Below are positions 42,821 through 51,630 of a stretch of DNA of 64,000 nt, one piece after another. A program made the position numbers and the translations under genes. Under the pieces are notes generated by a model, which ran no database searches, was not told the origin of the DNA, and saw nothing but the letters and a program-made list of their open reading frames with translations. The first letter of the stretch is position 1. Every line of letters begins with the position of its first letter. The stretch is from Azospirillum oryzae (GTDB lineage: Bacteria; Pseudomonadota; Alphaproteobacteria; Azospirillales; Azospirillaceae), in contig NZ_FXAK01000009.1 of NCBI RefSeq assembly GCF_900177515.1, positions 558,001 through 622,000 on the forward strand, written 5' to 3'.

Positions 42821-42946
42821 CTAGGCACGGTCCAGCAGGTTCTTGACCGAGGCCGTCGCCCAACTGCACCCGCCGCGCGGCGTGGTCTCCCGCATCGCCT
42901 CTAACTGGGCGCCGATGGCCCTGAGTGACAGCGTCGGGTTCGCACG
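42821..42946 (-). pseudogene. Serine recombinase C-terminal fragment
   Basis: Minus-strand peptide NPTLSLRAIGAQLEAMRETT followed by PRGGCSWATASVKNLLDRA matches the end of large or Tn3-type serine recombinases (LRAIA.EL...G..TPRGG.W....V..+L.R). Only this tail remains, with an in-frame stop at the normal end. Confidence 0.6.
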
Positions 42947-43065
42947 GCCGGCAGCCACTCCTCCGCTGTGTGGGTTAATACCAGCAGGTGGACGTGGCCG
43001 CCTGAGGTCATCCACGGTTGGGTCTGAGATCGACAACAGTGGGCTGCGATCCTTGGCGAAACCTG

Positions 43066-43083
43066 CGTAAGCGGGCGCTTACG
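43066..43083. repeat. CGTAAGCG-gg-CGCTTACG inverted repeat
   Basis: Eight-base perfect arms with a 2-base centre, 40 bases after the paoC stop (minus strand). Could be a terminator stem for the pao operon; the arms also match the GTAAGCG ends I recall for IS66-family elements, which would make it a collapsed element. Confidence 0.45.
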
Positions 43084-43122
43084 TGGATCGATTGTGGAGG
43101 CGCTCTCTGGCCGAATGCGAGT

Positions 43123-45390
43123 TCAGCTGATGGCGGGCAGACCGGGCAGAAGCTTGTCCAGAGTAAGGGGGTAGTCCCGGACCCGCACGCCCGTCGCGTT
43201 GTAGATCGCGTTCGCAACGGCTGCCGCGACGCCGCAGATGCCGAGCTCCGCGACGCCTTTCGACTTCATCGGCGACGACATCGGGTCGCCATCCCCAAGG
43301 AAGATCACCTCCTGATGGGGAATGTCCGCATGCACCGGCACCTCGTAGCCGGCAAGGTCATGATTGACGAAGAAGCCGAAGCGCTTGTCCACGGCCAGTT
43401 CCTCGGTCAGCGCAGCGCCCACGCCCATGGTCATGCCGCCGATCACCTGGCTGCGGGCTGCCGTCGGATTTAGGATCCGGCCGCAATCGCACACCGACAA
43501 CATGCGGCGGATGCGGGTCTCGCCGGTGTAGGCGTCCACGGCCACCTCGACGAACTGGGCGCCGAAGGTGGCCTGCTCGTACTGTTCGGTGATGCCGCCA
43601 AACTCCACCATGTCTTCGGCCACGATTTCGCCGTCGCCGGCGGCTTGGACCAGTGGGAGGCTTCGGCCGCCCGAGCGGACATGTCCGTCCTCGAACACCG
43701 CATCGAGAGCGTTGAAGCCCAGCTTCTGCGCGACCGCCTCGCGCAGCTTCACGCAGGCGGCATAGACGCCGGAGGTCGAGCAGTTGGCGCCCCACTGGCC
43801 TCCCGACCCCGCCGAGACCGGAAAGGCCGAGTCACCAAGCCGGACGACCACCTTGTCGAGCAGCACGCCCATCATTTCCGCCGCCGTCTGCGCGATGATC
43901 GTGTAGCTGCCCGTGCCGATGTCAGTCATGTCGGTTTCGACGGTCACGATGCCCCGGCGGTCGAGGCGCACCCGTGCCGCCGACTTGGTCATGTGATTCC
44001 CACGAATGGCTGCCGCCATGCCCAGCCCAATCAGCCAGTCGCCTTCGCGGCTTTGCCCTGGCCGCGGGTTGCGCCGGTTCCAGCCGAACTTCTCGGCGCC
44101 CAGGCGCAGGCATTCCACAAGGTGACGCTGGGAAAAGCGGCGTTCCGGGCTTTCATGACCCTCGGTGGGAGCCCCCGCCTGCGGATCATCGTCGCTTGCC
44201 TCAGAGGGTGAATCCGGAACGATCTGGGTGTCGTTCAGGATCCTGAACTCGACCGGATCTAGGCCGAGCTTCTCGGCCATCTCGTCAATGGCGATCTCCA
44301 GCGCCATCAGACCGGTGGCCTCGCCTGGGGCACGCATCGCGTTTCCTTCCGGCAGATTGAGCGTGGCCAACCTGGTTGCGGTCATCCGGTTTGCCCCGGC
44401 GTAGAGCAGGCGGGTTTGGTGCACCGCGCCATCCGCCTTGCCGTCGGGCAGATCGCCGGACCAGGATTCATGCGCGATCGCCGTGATCTTGCCGCCGGGT
44501 TCAGCGCCAATGCGGATGCGTTGGATCGTCGCCGGACGGTGCACCGTGTTGTTGACGCTGAGGGGACGCGGCAGCGCGACCTTCACCGGCCGCCCCGCGG
44601 CGCGCGCGCCAAGGACGGCCGCCACCGCATCCGCACGCAAGAACAGCTTGGCCCCGAATCCACCGCCGACATAGGGCGAGACGACGCGCACCTTCTCCTT
44701 CTGCATGCCGAAGGTGGTGGCCAGGTCGCTGCGCGCCCAATCGACCATCTGGTGCGACGTCCAGACGGTGAGACTGCCGCCGTCCCACGCCGCGATGGTC
44801 GATGGGGGCTCCATCATCATGTGGGACTGGTCGGGCGTCGTATACGTGGCGTCGAGCGTCACGGGCGCCGCGGCATAGGCGCGGTCGAAGTCGCCGACGG
44901 TGGTGTCGGATTTCCCGCCGGTGATCTTGCCGGGATCCGTGGCGGAGTCGCATTCCGCCTTCAGGTCGAACCGACCCGGCTCACGGGTGTAGTCGACCTC
45001 CACCAGCCCGGCGGCCGCCCGGGCCTGCTCGAAGGTCTCCGCGACGACGACAGCGATCAGCTGGTGATAATGCTCGATCTCCGGGCCGCCGAGCACCGTG
45101 GCGGTGTTGCGCTGCGCCTTGCCGAGCTTGCCGGCATTCTCGGCGGTGACAACCGCGATCACACCGGGCGCCTGCTTCGCCCGGCTGACGTCCAGCCTGT
45201 TGATCCGCCCCTTGGCGATCGCGCTCGCGACGATATAGCCATAGGCCTGGTTCGGCACGACGTCGTGCCATTCATAGGCATAAGAAGCCCGCCCGGTGGC
45301 CTTGAACGGGCCGTCAATCCGCTCGGTCGGCCAGCCGATGACCTTCATCCGGTCGATCGGATTGACGGTGGCGGCGGTTTCGAACTTCAT
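43123..45390 (-). CDS. paoC: Molybdenum aldehyde oxidoreductase large subunit PaoC
   Basis: A 755-residue molybdopterin-binding subunit of the xanthine oxidase family starting MKFETAATVNPIDRMK. Key parts: GGGFGAKLFLRADAVAAVLG, RAPGEATGLMALE, GSGGQWGANCSTSGVYAAC and the catalytic Glu in SKGVAELGICGVAAAVANAI. It oxidises aldehydes (often aromatic) to acids in the periplasm after Tat transport with PaoA/PaoB. Two bases after paoB. No PaoD/XdhC-type chaperone gene is seen nearby. Confidence 0.93.
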   Translation of the reverse strand: MKFETAATVNPIDRMKVIGWPTERIDGPFKATGRASYAYEWHDVVPNQAYGYIVASAIAKGRINRLDVSRAKQAPGVIAVVTAENAGKLGKAQRNTATVLGGPEIEHYHQLIAVVVAETFEQARAAAGLVEVDYTREPGRFDLKAECDSATDPGKITGGKSDTTVGDFDRAYAAAPVTLDATYTTPDQSHMMMEPPSTIAAWDGGSLTVWTSHQMVDWARSDLATTFGMQKEKVRVVSPYVGGGFGAKLFLRADAVAAVLGARAAGRPVKVALPRPLSVNNTVHRPATIQRIRIGAEPGGKITAIAHESWSGDLPDGKADGAVHQTRLLYAGANRMTATRLATLNLPEGNAMRAPGEATGLMALEIAIDEMAEKLGLDPVEFRILNDTQIVPDSPSEASDDDPQAGAPTEGHESPERRFSQRHLVECLRLGAEKFGWNRRNPRPGQSREGDWLIGLGMAAAIRGNHMTKSAARVRLDRRGIVTVETDMTDIGTGSYTIIAQTAAEMMGVLLDKVVVRLGDSAFPVSAGSGGQWGANCSTSGVYAACVKLREAVAQKLGFNALDAVFEDGHVRSGGRSLPLVQAAGDGEIVAEDMVEFGGITEQYEQATFGAQFVEVAVDAYTGETRIRRMLSVCDCGRILNPTAARSQVIGGMTMGVGAALTEELAVDKRFGFFVNHDLAGYEVPVHADIPHQEVIFLGDGDPMSSPMKSKGVAELGICGVAAAVANAIYNATGVRVRDYPLTLDKLLPGLPAIS

Positions 45391-45392
45391 GG

Positions 45393-46343
45393 TCAGATCC
45401 TCGCTTGTGCCAGCACGGCAGCCAGGGTTCGCTCGGCCAGGGTGACCTTGAAGGCGTTTTCCGGCTGGGGACGCGCGTCCGCCAGCAGTTCCGCCATGGT
45501 GGCGCGGGCGCCGTCCGCCAGCCTGGCGTCCGCTGCCTCCACCCGCCACGGCCTGTGCGCCACCCCACCCAGCGCGACGCGGGAACCGCCATCCTTGCGA
45601 ATGACCGCCGCGACCGAGACCAGGGCGAAGGCGTAGGATGCGCGGTCCCGCACCTTCCGATAGAGTTGAACACCGCCAAGCGGCTTGGGCAGGACGACCC
45701 CGGTGATCATCTCGCTGGCGGCCAGGACGGTCTCGACGTTCGGCGTGCCGCCGGGCAGGCGGTGGAACTCCGCGATGGGAATGGTGCGGGTCTTCCCGTC
45801 CCCCTGAACCGTCTCGACGACAGCGTCGAGAACCCGGAGGGCCACGGCCATGTCGCTCGGGTTGGTGGCAATGCAGGCGTCGCTGTGGCCGATGACCGCA
45901 TGCTGGCGGGTGACGCCGCCGATCGCGCCGCAGCCGCTGCCCGGCGTGCGCTTGTTGCACGGCATGTTCGTGTCGTAGAAATACGGACAACGGGTGCGCT
46001 GGAGCAGGTTGCCACCCGTCGTGGCCGCGTTGCGAAGCTGGCCGGAAGCGCCGGCGAGCAGCGCATGCGACAGCACCGGATAGTCGCGGCGGATGCGCAG
46101 GTCGGCCGCGAGGTCGGTGTTGCGCACCAAGCCACCGATGCGTAGGCCGCCATCCGGCGTCGCTTCGATCCTGTCGAGCCCCAGGCTGTTGACGTCGACG
46201 AGATGCGTGGGCGTCTCGATCTCAAGCTTCATCAGGTCGAGGAGATTTGTGCCGCCCGCGATGAACTTTGCGTTCGGAGTGCGCGCGACCATCTGGGCGG
46301 CCTGTTCGGGCGAGCTGGCGCGCTCGTAGGTGAAAGCCTTCAT
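45393..46343 (-). CDS. paoB: Aldehyde oxidoreductase FAD subunit PaoB
   Basis: A 316-residue FAD-binding subunit. FIAGGTNLLDLMK binds FAD; RNAATTGGNLLQRTRCPYFY, PCNKRTPGSGC supply the extra 4Fe-4S cysteines that are special to PaoB. It carries electrons from the molybdenum subunit to FAD. Its start overlaps paoA by 4 bases and it ends 2 bases before paoC. Confidence 0.93.
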   Translation of the reverse strand: MKAFTYERASSPEQAAQMVARTPNAKFIAGGTNLLDLMKLEIETPTHLVDVNSLGLDRIEATPDGGLRIGGLVRNTDLAADLRIRRDYPVLSHALLAGASGQLRNAATTGGNLLQRTRCPYFYDTNMPCNKRTPGSGCGAIGGVTRQHAVIGHSDACIATNPSDMAVALRVLDAVVETVQGDGKTRTIPIAEFHRLPGGTPNVETVLAASEMITGVVLPKPLGGVQLYRKVRDRASYAFALVSVAAVIRKDGGSRVALGGVAHRPWRVEAADARLADGARATMAELLADARPQPENAFKVTLAERTLAAVLAQARI

Positions 46344-46990
46344 CCTGTCCCTCCCGCGACCTCGGTGATCGCGTCGACGATGTTCGAATAGGCCGCGCAG
46401 CGACAGATGTTACCGCTCATCCGTTCACGGAGCTCCGCAGGCGTGAGGTCCGGCGCAGCCAACAGATCGGCGGTGACGTGGCTGGGCACGCCGGCCTTCA
46501 CCTCGTCCAGCATGGCGACCGCCGAGCAGATCTGGCCGGGCGTGCAGTAGCCGCACTGATAGCCATCATGTTTCACGAAGGCCGCCTGCATCGGGTGCAT
46601 CGCTTCTGGCGTGCCGAGCCCCTCGATCGTCGTGATCCGGCGTCCCTCGTTCATCACGGCCAGGGTCAGGCAGGAGTTGATGCGGCGACCGTCGATCATC
46701 ACCGTGCAAGCGCCGCACTGGCCATGATCGCACCCTTTCTTGGTCCCGGTGAGCTTCAGATACTCGCGAAGTGCGTCCAATAGCGTAGTCCGCGTGTCGA
46801 GGTCCACGGAGTGGGCCTGTCCATTCACTTGGAGCGACACTCTGGCCATCGCTTGGCCTCCTGCGTTCAAATTCGGTCGATCCGGCTGGGCGGACCGCGC
46901 CGCTGCAGGCGTGACGCTCGCCGCGACCGTGGCGGCGCCGGCCGCAAGCAAGTTGCGCCGTGATACGGGCAGACTTCGAGGCTCGGACAT
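46340..46990 (-). CDS. paoA: Aldehyde oxidoreductase 2Fe-2S subunit PaoA, Tat-exported
   Basis: A 216-residue protein with a twin-arginine signal (SRRNLLAAGAATVAASV, then AAA). It contains two 2Fe-2S clusters: CDHGQCGACTVMIDGRRINSC and CGYCTPGQ with CRCAAYSNI. The signal exports the folded PaoABC complex to the periplasm. First gene of the minus-strand pao operon. Confidence 0.94.
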   Translation of the reverse strand: MSEPRSLPVSRRNLLAAGAATVAASVTPAAARSAQPDRPNLNAGGQAMARVSLQVNGQAHSVDLDTRTTLLDALREYLKLTGTKKGCDHGQCGACTVMIDGRRINSCLTLAVMNEGRRITTIEGLGTPEAMHPMQAAFVKHDGYQCGYCTPGQICSAVAMLDEVKAGVPSHVTADLLAAPDLTPAELRERMSGNICRCAAYSNIVDAITEVAGGTG

Positions 46991-47344
46991 GCAGCTCTCC
47001 TGAGTTTCGACGACCGCAGCGAATGCAGGTGGCGGCGCTCTTTGAAGGAATGCATCAGTCCGCTCGTAAACCTGGAAACAGGTCGAATGTTTCTGCGGAA
47101 ATCCGGCAAAGGCTTATTAGCAGAACTTATGAATCCGAGGCTGGCCTGCGGGAGCCTTAAGAGTGGTTCAGACGACTAGAGCGTCGAGCGCCTCCTCAAC
47201 CAGGACAAGCGCGCGGCCGGGATGCCGAATCAGCTCCAACTTTACGGTGAAGTCCAGCCGGTTGGCCCCGCCCTGCCGTGTCAGAACCAGAACGTGGTCT
47301 GAAGGGGTGAGATGGTCCCCATTTCCCGGACACTTCCCTAAGCT
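46991..47344. promoter_or_regulatory. paoA upstream region
   Basis: About 350 bases without a supported gene; must hold the pao promoter. Near 47300 GGGGTGAGATGGTCCCCATT forms a small dyad just outside the following IS5-type element. Short reading frames here show no recognised protein. Confidence 0.35.
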
Positions 47345-48530
47345 TGGCGTTGTCACGGGAACGGTGGCGGCTCGCCGATTGCGACATTATCCTCCTCGGA
47401 TGTCGTCGATCTCGTAAGCCCGCGAGCGTATTATACGGATGGGAGGGATGCCGTAGGAAGGAGGCTGTTCCTGCCGCTCGGATTTCCCCGTCATGCCGCA
47501 CGAAGCCAATGCCGCTCGCCGTCACCATATTCCGCGACCGAAACGGCGCGTGACGAATTGGACGGATTACAACGAGATGCTGCGCCGGCGGTGCAGTCTG
47601 ACGGTCTGGTTCACGGATAACGCCATCGCTGCCTGGAGAGCCGCGCCGTGGACCACGCCGGGTGGTCAACCCCACTACTCCGATCTGGCGATCACCACAG
47701 CCCTGACATTGCGCGCGGTGTTCCACTTGGCGCTGCGCCAGACCGAAGGGCTAATCGCCTCCATCCTCCAACTGCTCGGCTTCGACCTGCCGGTGCCTGA
47801 CTACTCCACGCTCGGTCGGCGCGCCTGGACGCTGGCGCTGCTGGCACAGCCCCGCGCCACCGGCGGGCCGATCCACCTGCTGGTCGACAGCTCGGGACTG
47901 AAGCTGGGCGGGCCGGGCGAGTGGCTGGTCGAAAAACACGCCACGGAGAAGCGGCGTTCCGAGCGCAAGCTGCACATCGGCCTGGACGCGGTGACCGGCC
48001 GGATCGTCGCATCCACGCTGACCGACCGCCATGTCGATGACGCTTCGCAGGTTGGGCCCTTGCTCGACCAGATCGCCGAGCCGGTCGAACTCTTCCTGGG
48101 CGATGGCGCCTATGACCGAACCGCTGTGTATGCCACCCTGCACGAGCGCCATCCGGCTGCCGCGATGGTGATCCCACCCCGCGCCGATGCCGTGCTCAGC
48201 GCCACGGCGGCGACCAAACCCTCCCAGCGCGACCGCGACATCAAGCGGGTCGCCGAGACCGGGCTGATGGCGTGGCCGCGGAGCAGCGTCTACAATCAGA
48301 GGACATAGGTCGAGGGACAGATCGGACGCTGGAAGCAGGTCATCGGCGACGCCCTACGCTTCCACACCGGCTAGGTCCAGGCCACCGAGGTTGCCATCGC
48401 AGTCCAGGTCCTCAACCGAATGCTCGATCTTGGATGCCCGATCTCCGTCCGTGTCGCCTGACCAACAGTGGGGATTGGCGCCCTCCTTTGCCTCTTCCTC
48501 CTCCATGCAACACGCCGATCAACGGCGTCG
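47345..48530 (+). mobile_element. IS5-family element, inactivated
   Basis: Transposase frame flanked by probable ends: GGCGTTGTCACGGGAACGG on the left and, on the other strand at 48512-48530, GGCGTGTTGCATGGAGGAG on the right. Ends are poorly matched, consistent with decay. It sits between paoA and the NmrA-like SDR, pointing away from pao. Confidence 0.5.
47493..48461 (+). pseudogene. IS5-family transposase with two in-frame TAG stops
   Basis: The frame would code 322 residues, the same as the intact IS5-type element at 37.1 kb. It has VTNWTDYNEMLRRRCSL, Asp in LLVDSSGLK and Asp in LGDGAYDRT. TAG codons occur at 48306-48308 and 48372-48374; the catalytic Glu (VEGQIGRWKQV) lies after the first. 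Each is explained by one base change. No frameshift, so loss is recent. Confidence 0.85.
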
Positions 48531-48620
48531 CCGCCGGCCTCCGCAACAGCTGCTGAGGCAACGGTCAAAGCAAGGCGGCGGCCGAAACGCCGCCTTGCAC
48601 GCCCTGACGCGGACCGCGCC

Positions 48621-49388
48621 TCAAAGCGCGGTCCCCTCCTGTTTCAGATCCATCTGAACCGGCTGGGGTTCCGCGGCAAGAGGCATATTCCTTGCGTCAT
48701 GCACACCGTCCAAGGCATCGACGGGATCCGCATCCAACCCGGCGAAAAGAGCCTCGACATCGGCGGGCTCCAACCCGGTTTCGCTGACGAGTTCGAACGT
48801 CTTGCGGAGCGCCGCACGCGACCGGAGACTGCGGACCAGAACCTCCGCGATTTGATCGCGCGCGACAGCGCCGTCGCGTGGTGTTCCCGATTGCCGACGG
48901 TCACCTTGCAGCAGGACCAGCCGCCGTTGGTCGGATTTGTTGTAGTCGAACCACCCTGGGCGGACGATGGTATAAGGTAGGCCGCTCACACGAAGCAGCC
49001 GCTCACCGCGTCGCTTCCAGTCATGGACGCCTTTCCGGTCGGTGACCCCGATCGTGGTCATCAGCGCGACACGGACCTTGCGGCCTTGCAGGGCGGCCAG
49101 GACATTGCGTACCCCGCCATAATCGACTGCCCTGGCGGCACCAGGGTCCCCACCATAGGTGCCATGGGTGAAAACGATGGCGTCGATGTCGGCCACCGCC
49201 GCCTCAAGCGTGTCTGCACGCGTCAGGTCCCCCACGATCACCTCGACCTCGTGCGGGAAATGCCTGGCCCGGTCTGGGTCGCGCACTAGCGCGCGAACGG
49301 CGTAGCCCTCGCGGACGGCTCGCGTCACGACGTGGCGGCCGATGCTTCCCGTTGCTCCGACGGTCAGCAGTCTCATGGGATCGGTCAC
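48621..49388 (-). CDS. NmrA-like SDR (NAD(P)H-binding)
   Basis: A 255-residue atypical SDR. GTG 49388 is chosen because GGAG lies at the right distance; ATG 49376 is possible. LTVGATGSIGRHVV binds the cofactor, followed by VIVGDLTRADTLEAAV and LPYTIVRPGWFDYN. Family members sense or reduce quinones and other redox compounds. Upstream on the same strand is the broken AKR. Confidence 0.85.
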   Translation of the reverse strand: MTDPMRLLTVGATGSIGRHVVTRAVREGYAVRALVRDPDRARHFPHEVEVIVGDLTRADTLEAAVADIDAIVFTHGTYGGDPGAARAVDYGGVRNVLAALQGRKVRVALMTTIGVTDRKGVHDWKRRGERLLRVSGLPYTIVRPGWFDYNKSDQRRLVLLQGDRRQSGTPRDGAVARDQIAEVLVRSLRSRAALRKTFELVSETGLEPADVEALFAGLDADPVDALDGVHDARNMPLAAEPQPVQMDLKQEGTAL

Positions 49389-49416
49389 GGTGCGGTCTCC
49401 GTTCGCCGGGTCACGC

Positions 49417-50393
49417 TCAGCGCCCGGTCATCTTGAGCGCGGCTTCGGGAAGCCGCTCGCCCTGGATGGTGATCTTGGACGTTTCGGTGTCGAGTTCGGA
49501 GAGGTCGGCGGCCGTCAGCGCGAGGTCGACCGCACCGAGGTTTTCCTCGAGCCGATGCTGTTTGGTGGTGCCGGGGATCGGCACGGTCCAGGGACTCCGG
49601 GCAAGCAGCCAAGCGAGCGTCACCTGCGCCGGAGTCGCCCCCTGCGGGCCGCGACGGCCCTGATCACCTCGACGAGGGCGAAATTCGCCTTGCGAGCCTC
49701 GGGCGAAAAACGCGGCACGTTGTTGCGGAAGTCGGTCGGATCGAAATGCGTGTTCTCGTCGATCGTTCCGGTCAGGAAGCCGGCGCCGAGCGGGCTGAAG
49801 GGCATGAAACCGATCCCGAGCTCCTCGAGGGCGGGAAGAAGCTCCGCTTCCGGACCGCGCCAGAACAGCAGACCATTTGCTCAGCACAGCCGTCACGCGC
49901 TGGACGGCGTGTGCGCAGCGGATCGTCCGCACGTTCGCTTCGGACAGGCCGAAATGCTTGACCTTGCCGGCGGCGATCAGGTCCTTGACGGTTCCTGCGA
50001 CCTCCTCGATCGGCACGGCTGGATCGACGCGATGCTGGTAGAGCAGGTCGATGCGATCGGTGCGCAACCGCTTCAGCGACGTCTCGACCACCACCTGGAT
50101 ATGCTCCGGCCGGCTGTTCAGGATCTGCTGCTTGCCGTCGTCGCCGAAGGTGAAGCCGAACTTCGTGGCGATGATCACCCGATCGCGGAAGGGTTCGAGC
50201 GCCTCCCCGACCAGTTCCTCATTCGTGAAGGGGCCATAGACTTCGGCCGTGTCGAAAAAGGTGACGCGGCGCTCGACGGCCGCACGGATCAACGCGATTC
50301 CGTCCTTCCTGTCCGGAGCGGCGCCATAAACCGGAGCAAAGCCCATACAGCCGAAACCTCGAGGCCGCTGTTTCCGAGTGTGCGGGTTTGCAT
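49417..50393 (-). pseudogene. Broken aldo/keto reductase (at least three frameshifts)
   Basis: Original start is ATG 50393 (MQTRTLGNSGLEVSA) with AAGGAG upstream. The frame is lost near 50355, where about a dozen bases between two GGTTTC copies seem deleted. It resumes as GCMGFAPVYG, FDTAEVYGPF, ATKFGF and YQHRVD, then shifts again near 49870 to FMPFSPLGAGFLTGTIDENT, and back near 49640 to TPAQVTLAWLL and VPIPGTTKQH. All catalytic residues exist but in different frames. Paralogue of the intact AKRs at 40.8 and 53.6 kb. Confidence 0.8.
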
Positions 50394-50577
50394 GATCGTG
50401 CTCCTTGTGATTTAGCGAGGATGGGAGGGAGGCCCGCGCCAAGATGTGGCGGACGCCTTTCAGCACCTGCCCTGCTGTCCGATCGCGGACACTAGCGCGC
50501 TGGTTCATTACGGATTGGACCGCACAATGTTCTTACACCCATAAGATCTGTTAATGAATTGAGCGTGCTGCCTGGGG

Positions 50578-51630
50578 TTATGGCGATTGCCCCCAGCCGT
50601 TCCCTGAATCGAGAAACCGCTCCCAGAATCCGACGGCGTCGTCGATCCAGCCGTCGGCGCTGGTGCCGAAGCCGGTGCCGAAGCCATGACCGAGACCTCC
50701 ATACTCGCGGTATTCGACCTCCACGCCCGTCCCGCGCAAGGCGCCAACCCGCCTTTGCATGGCAGAAGGCGGCGCGATGTGGTCCTGCCCGCCAACGACC
50801 ACGAAGGTGGGCGGCTCCTTGGCGGAATGGCCGGAATACGCCGTGTAGGCCATCACGACGGCCGCAGGCCTTGGAAGGTCGTCGCCTCCGTGGCTCCGGG
50901 CTCCGTGCGAACCGATGGCGGCGGCCATCCTTGCCCCGGCGGAACTGCCCCAGAGGGAGTAGCCTCCGGTGCCAACGCCAAGCCTGTCCGCATTGCGGAA
51001 AATCCACGAGAGAGCGGCGGCAAGATCCCGGGTCGCAACGGCGGCGCCATGACCGGCCCGGTAGCGCAGCACGAACACGTTATAGCCCCTGGCGTTGATG
51101 GCAGCGGCATACGGGAAGCCTTCATGGACGGAGCCGATATAGGCGAACCCGCCGCCCGGACATACAATCGCGAATGGCGCTCGCGGCTTTCCGCGGAAAA
51201 AGAACAAGCCGGTGTTCCCCTTCGCCGGCTCCTCGTTCTTCTCCACTCCCGTGTAAAAATCATAAAAGATCGTCTCGCCGTTGTTGGCGTCGTCAATCAT
51301 GCGGTTGAGCGCATTCATCACAACCGCCGGCTCGACATGGCTGTGATAGGGAAGAAGCGAACCAATCTCCCACAACCGAAGGGACTTGTCATAGACACGG
51401 TCATCCCACGGCAAAATCCGGGGAGCAAAGCCGGCGAAGGCGGGATGGTTCAGAAGATCACCGATCCTGTCATCCACGGCCAGATGGCTCCGATGTCGCA
51501 TCGTCGGTTCCTGCGTCATACCGGCTTTGTCGCCGGCGGGCGGCGAGGCGGCGCTCTCTTCGTCGATGACACAGGATGCCAAGGCCAGACACAGGGCCGA
51601 GGCGGTGTTCGACAATCCCCGCTTCATCAC
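50578..51630 (-). CDS. Alpha/beta hydrolase lipoprotein
   Basis: A 350-residue esterase-like protein. A lipoprotein signal with lipobox LASC at residues 17-20 suggests membrane anchoring. CPGGGFAYIG is the oxyanion hole, WGSSAGARMAAA holds the nucleophile Ser, VVVGGQDHIAPP the Asp and GLGHGFGTG the His. The fold is that of the BD-FAE/esterase group. It overlaps the MFS gene end by 4 bases and is likely co-transcribed with it. Confidence 0.85.
   Translation of the reverse strand: MMKRGLSNTASALCLALASCVIDEESAASPPAGDKAGMTQEPTMRHRSHLAVDDRIGDLLNHPAFAGFAPRILPWDDRVYDKSLRLWEIGSLLPYHSHVEPAVVMNALNRMIDDANNGETIFYDFYTGVEKNEEPAKGNTGLFFFRGKPRAPFAIVCPGGGFAYIGSVHEGFPYAAAINARGYNVFVLRYRAGHGAAVATRDLAAALSWIFRNADRLGVGTGGYSLWGSSAGARMAAAIGSHGARSHGGDDLPRPAAVVMAYTAYSGHSAKEPPTFVVVGGQDHIAPPSAMQRRVGALRGTGVEVEYREYGGLGHGFGTGFGTSADGWIDDAVGFWERFLDSGNGWGQSP

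Larger units (their letters stand above)
42689..43122. other. Gap with recombinase relic and palindrome
   Basis: About 430 bases between the AKR operon and the end of paoC. Apart from the recombinase fragment (42821-42946) and the near-palindrome at 43066-43083, no gene was recognised. Confidence 0.5.
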
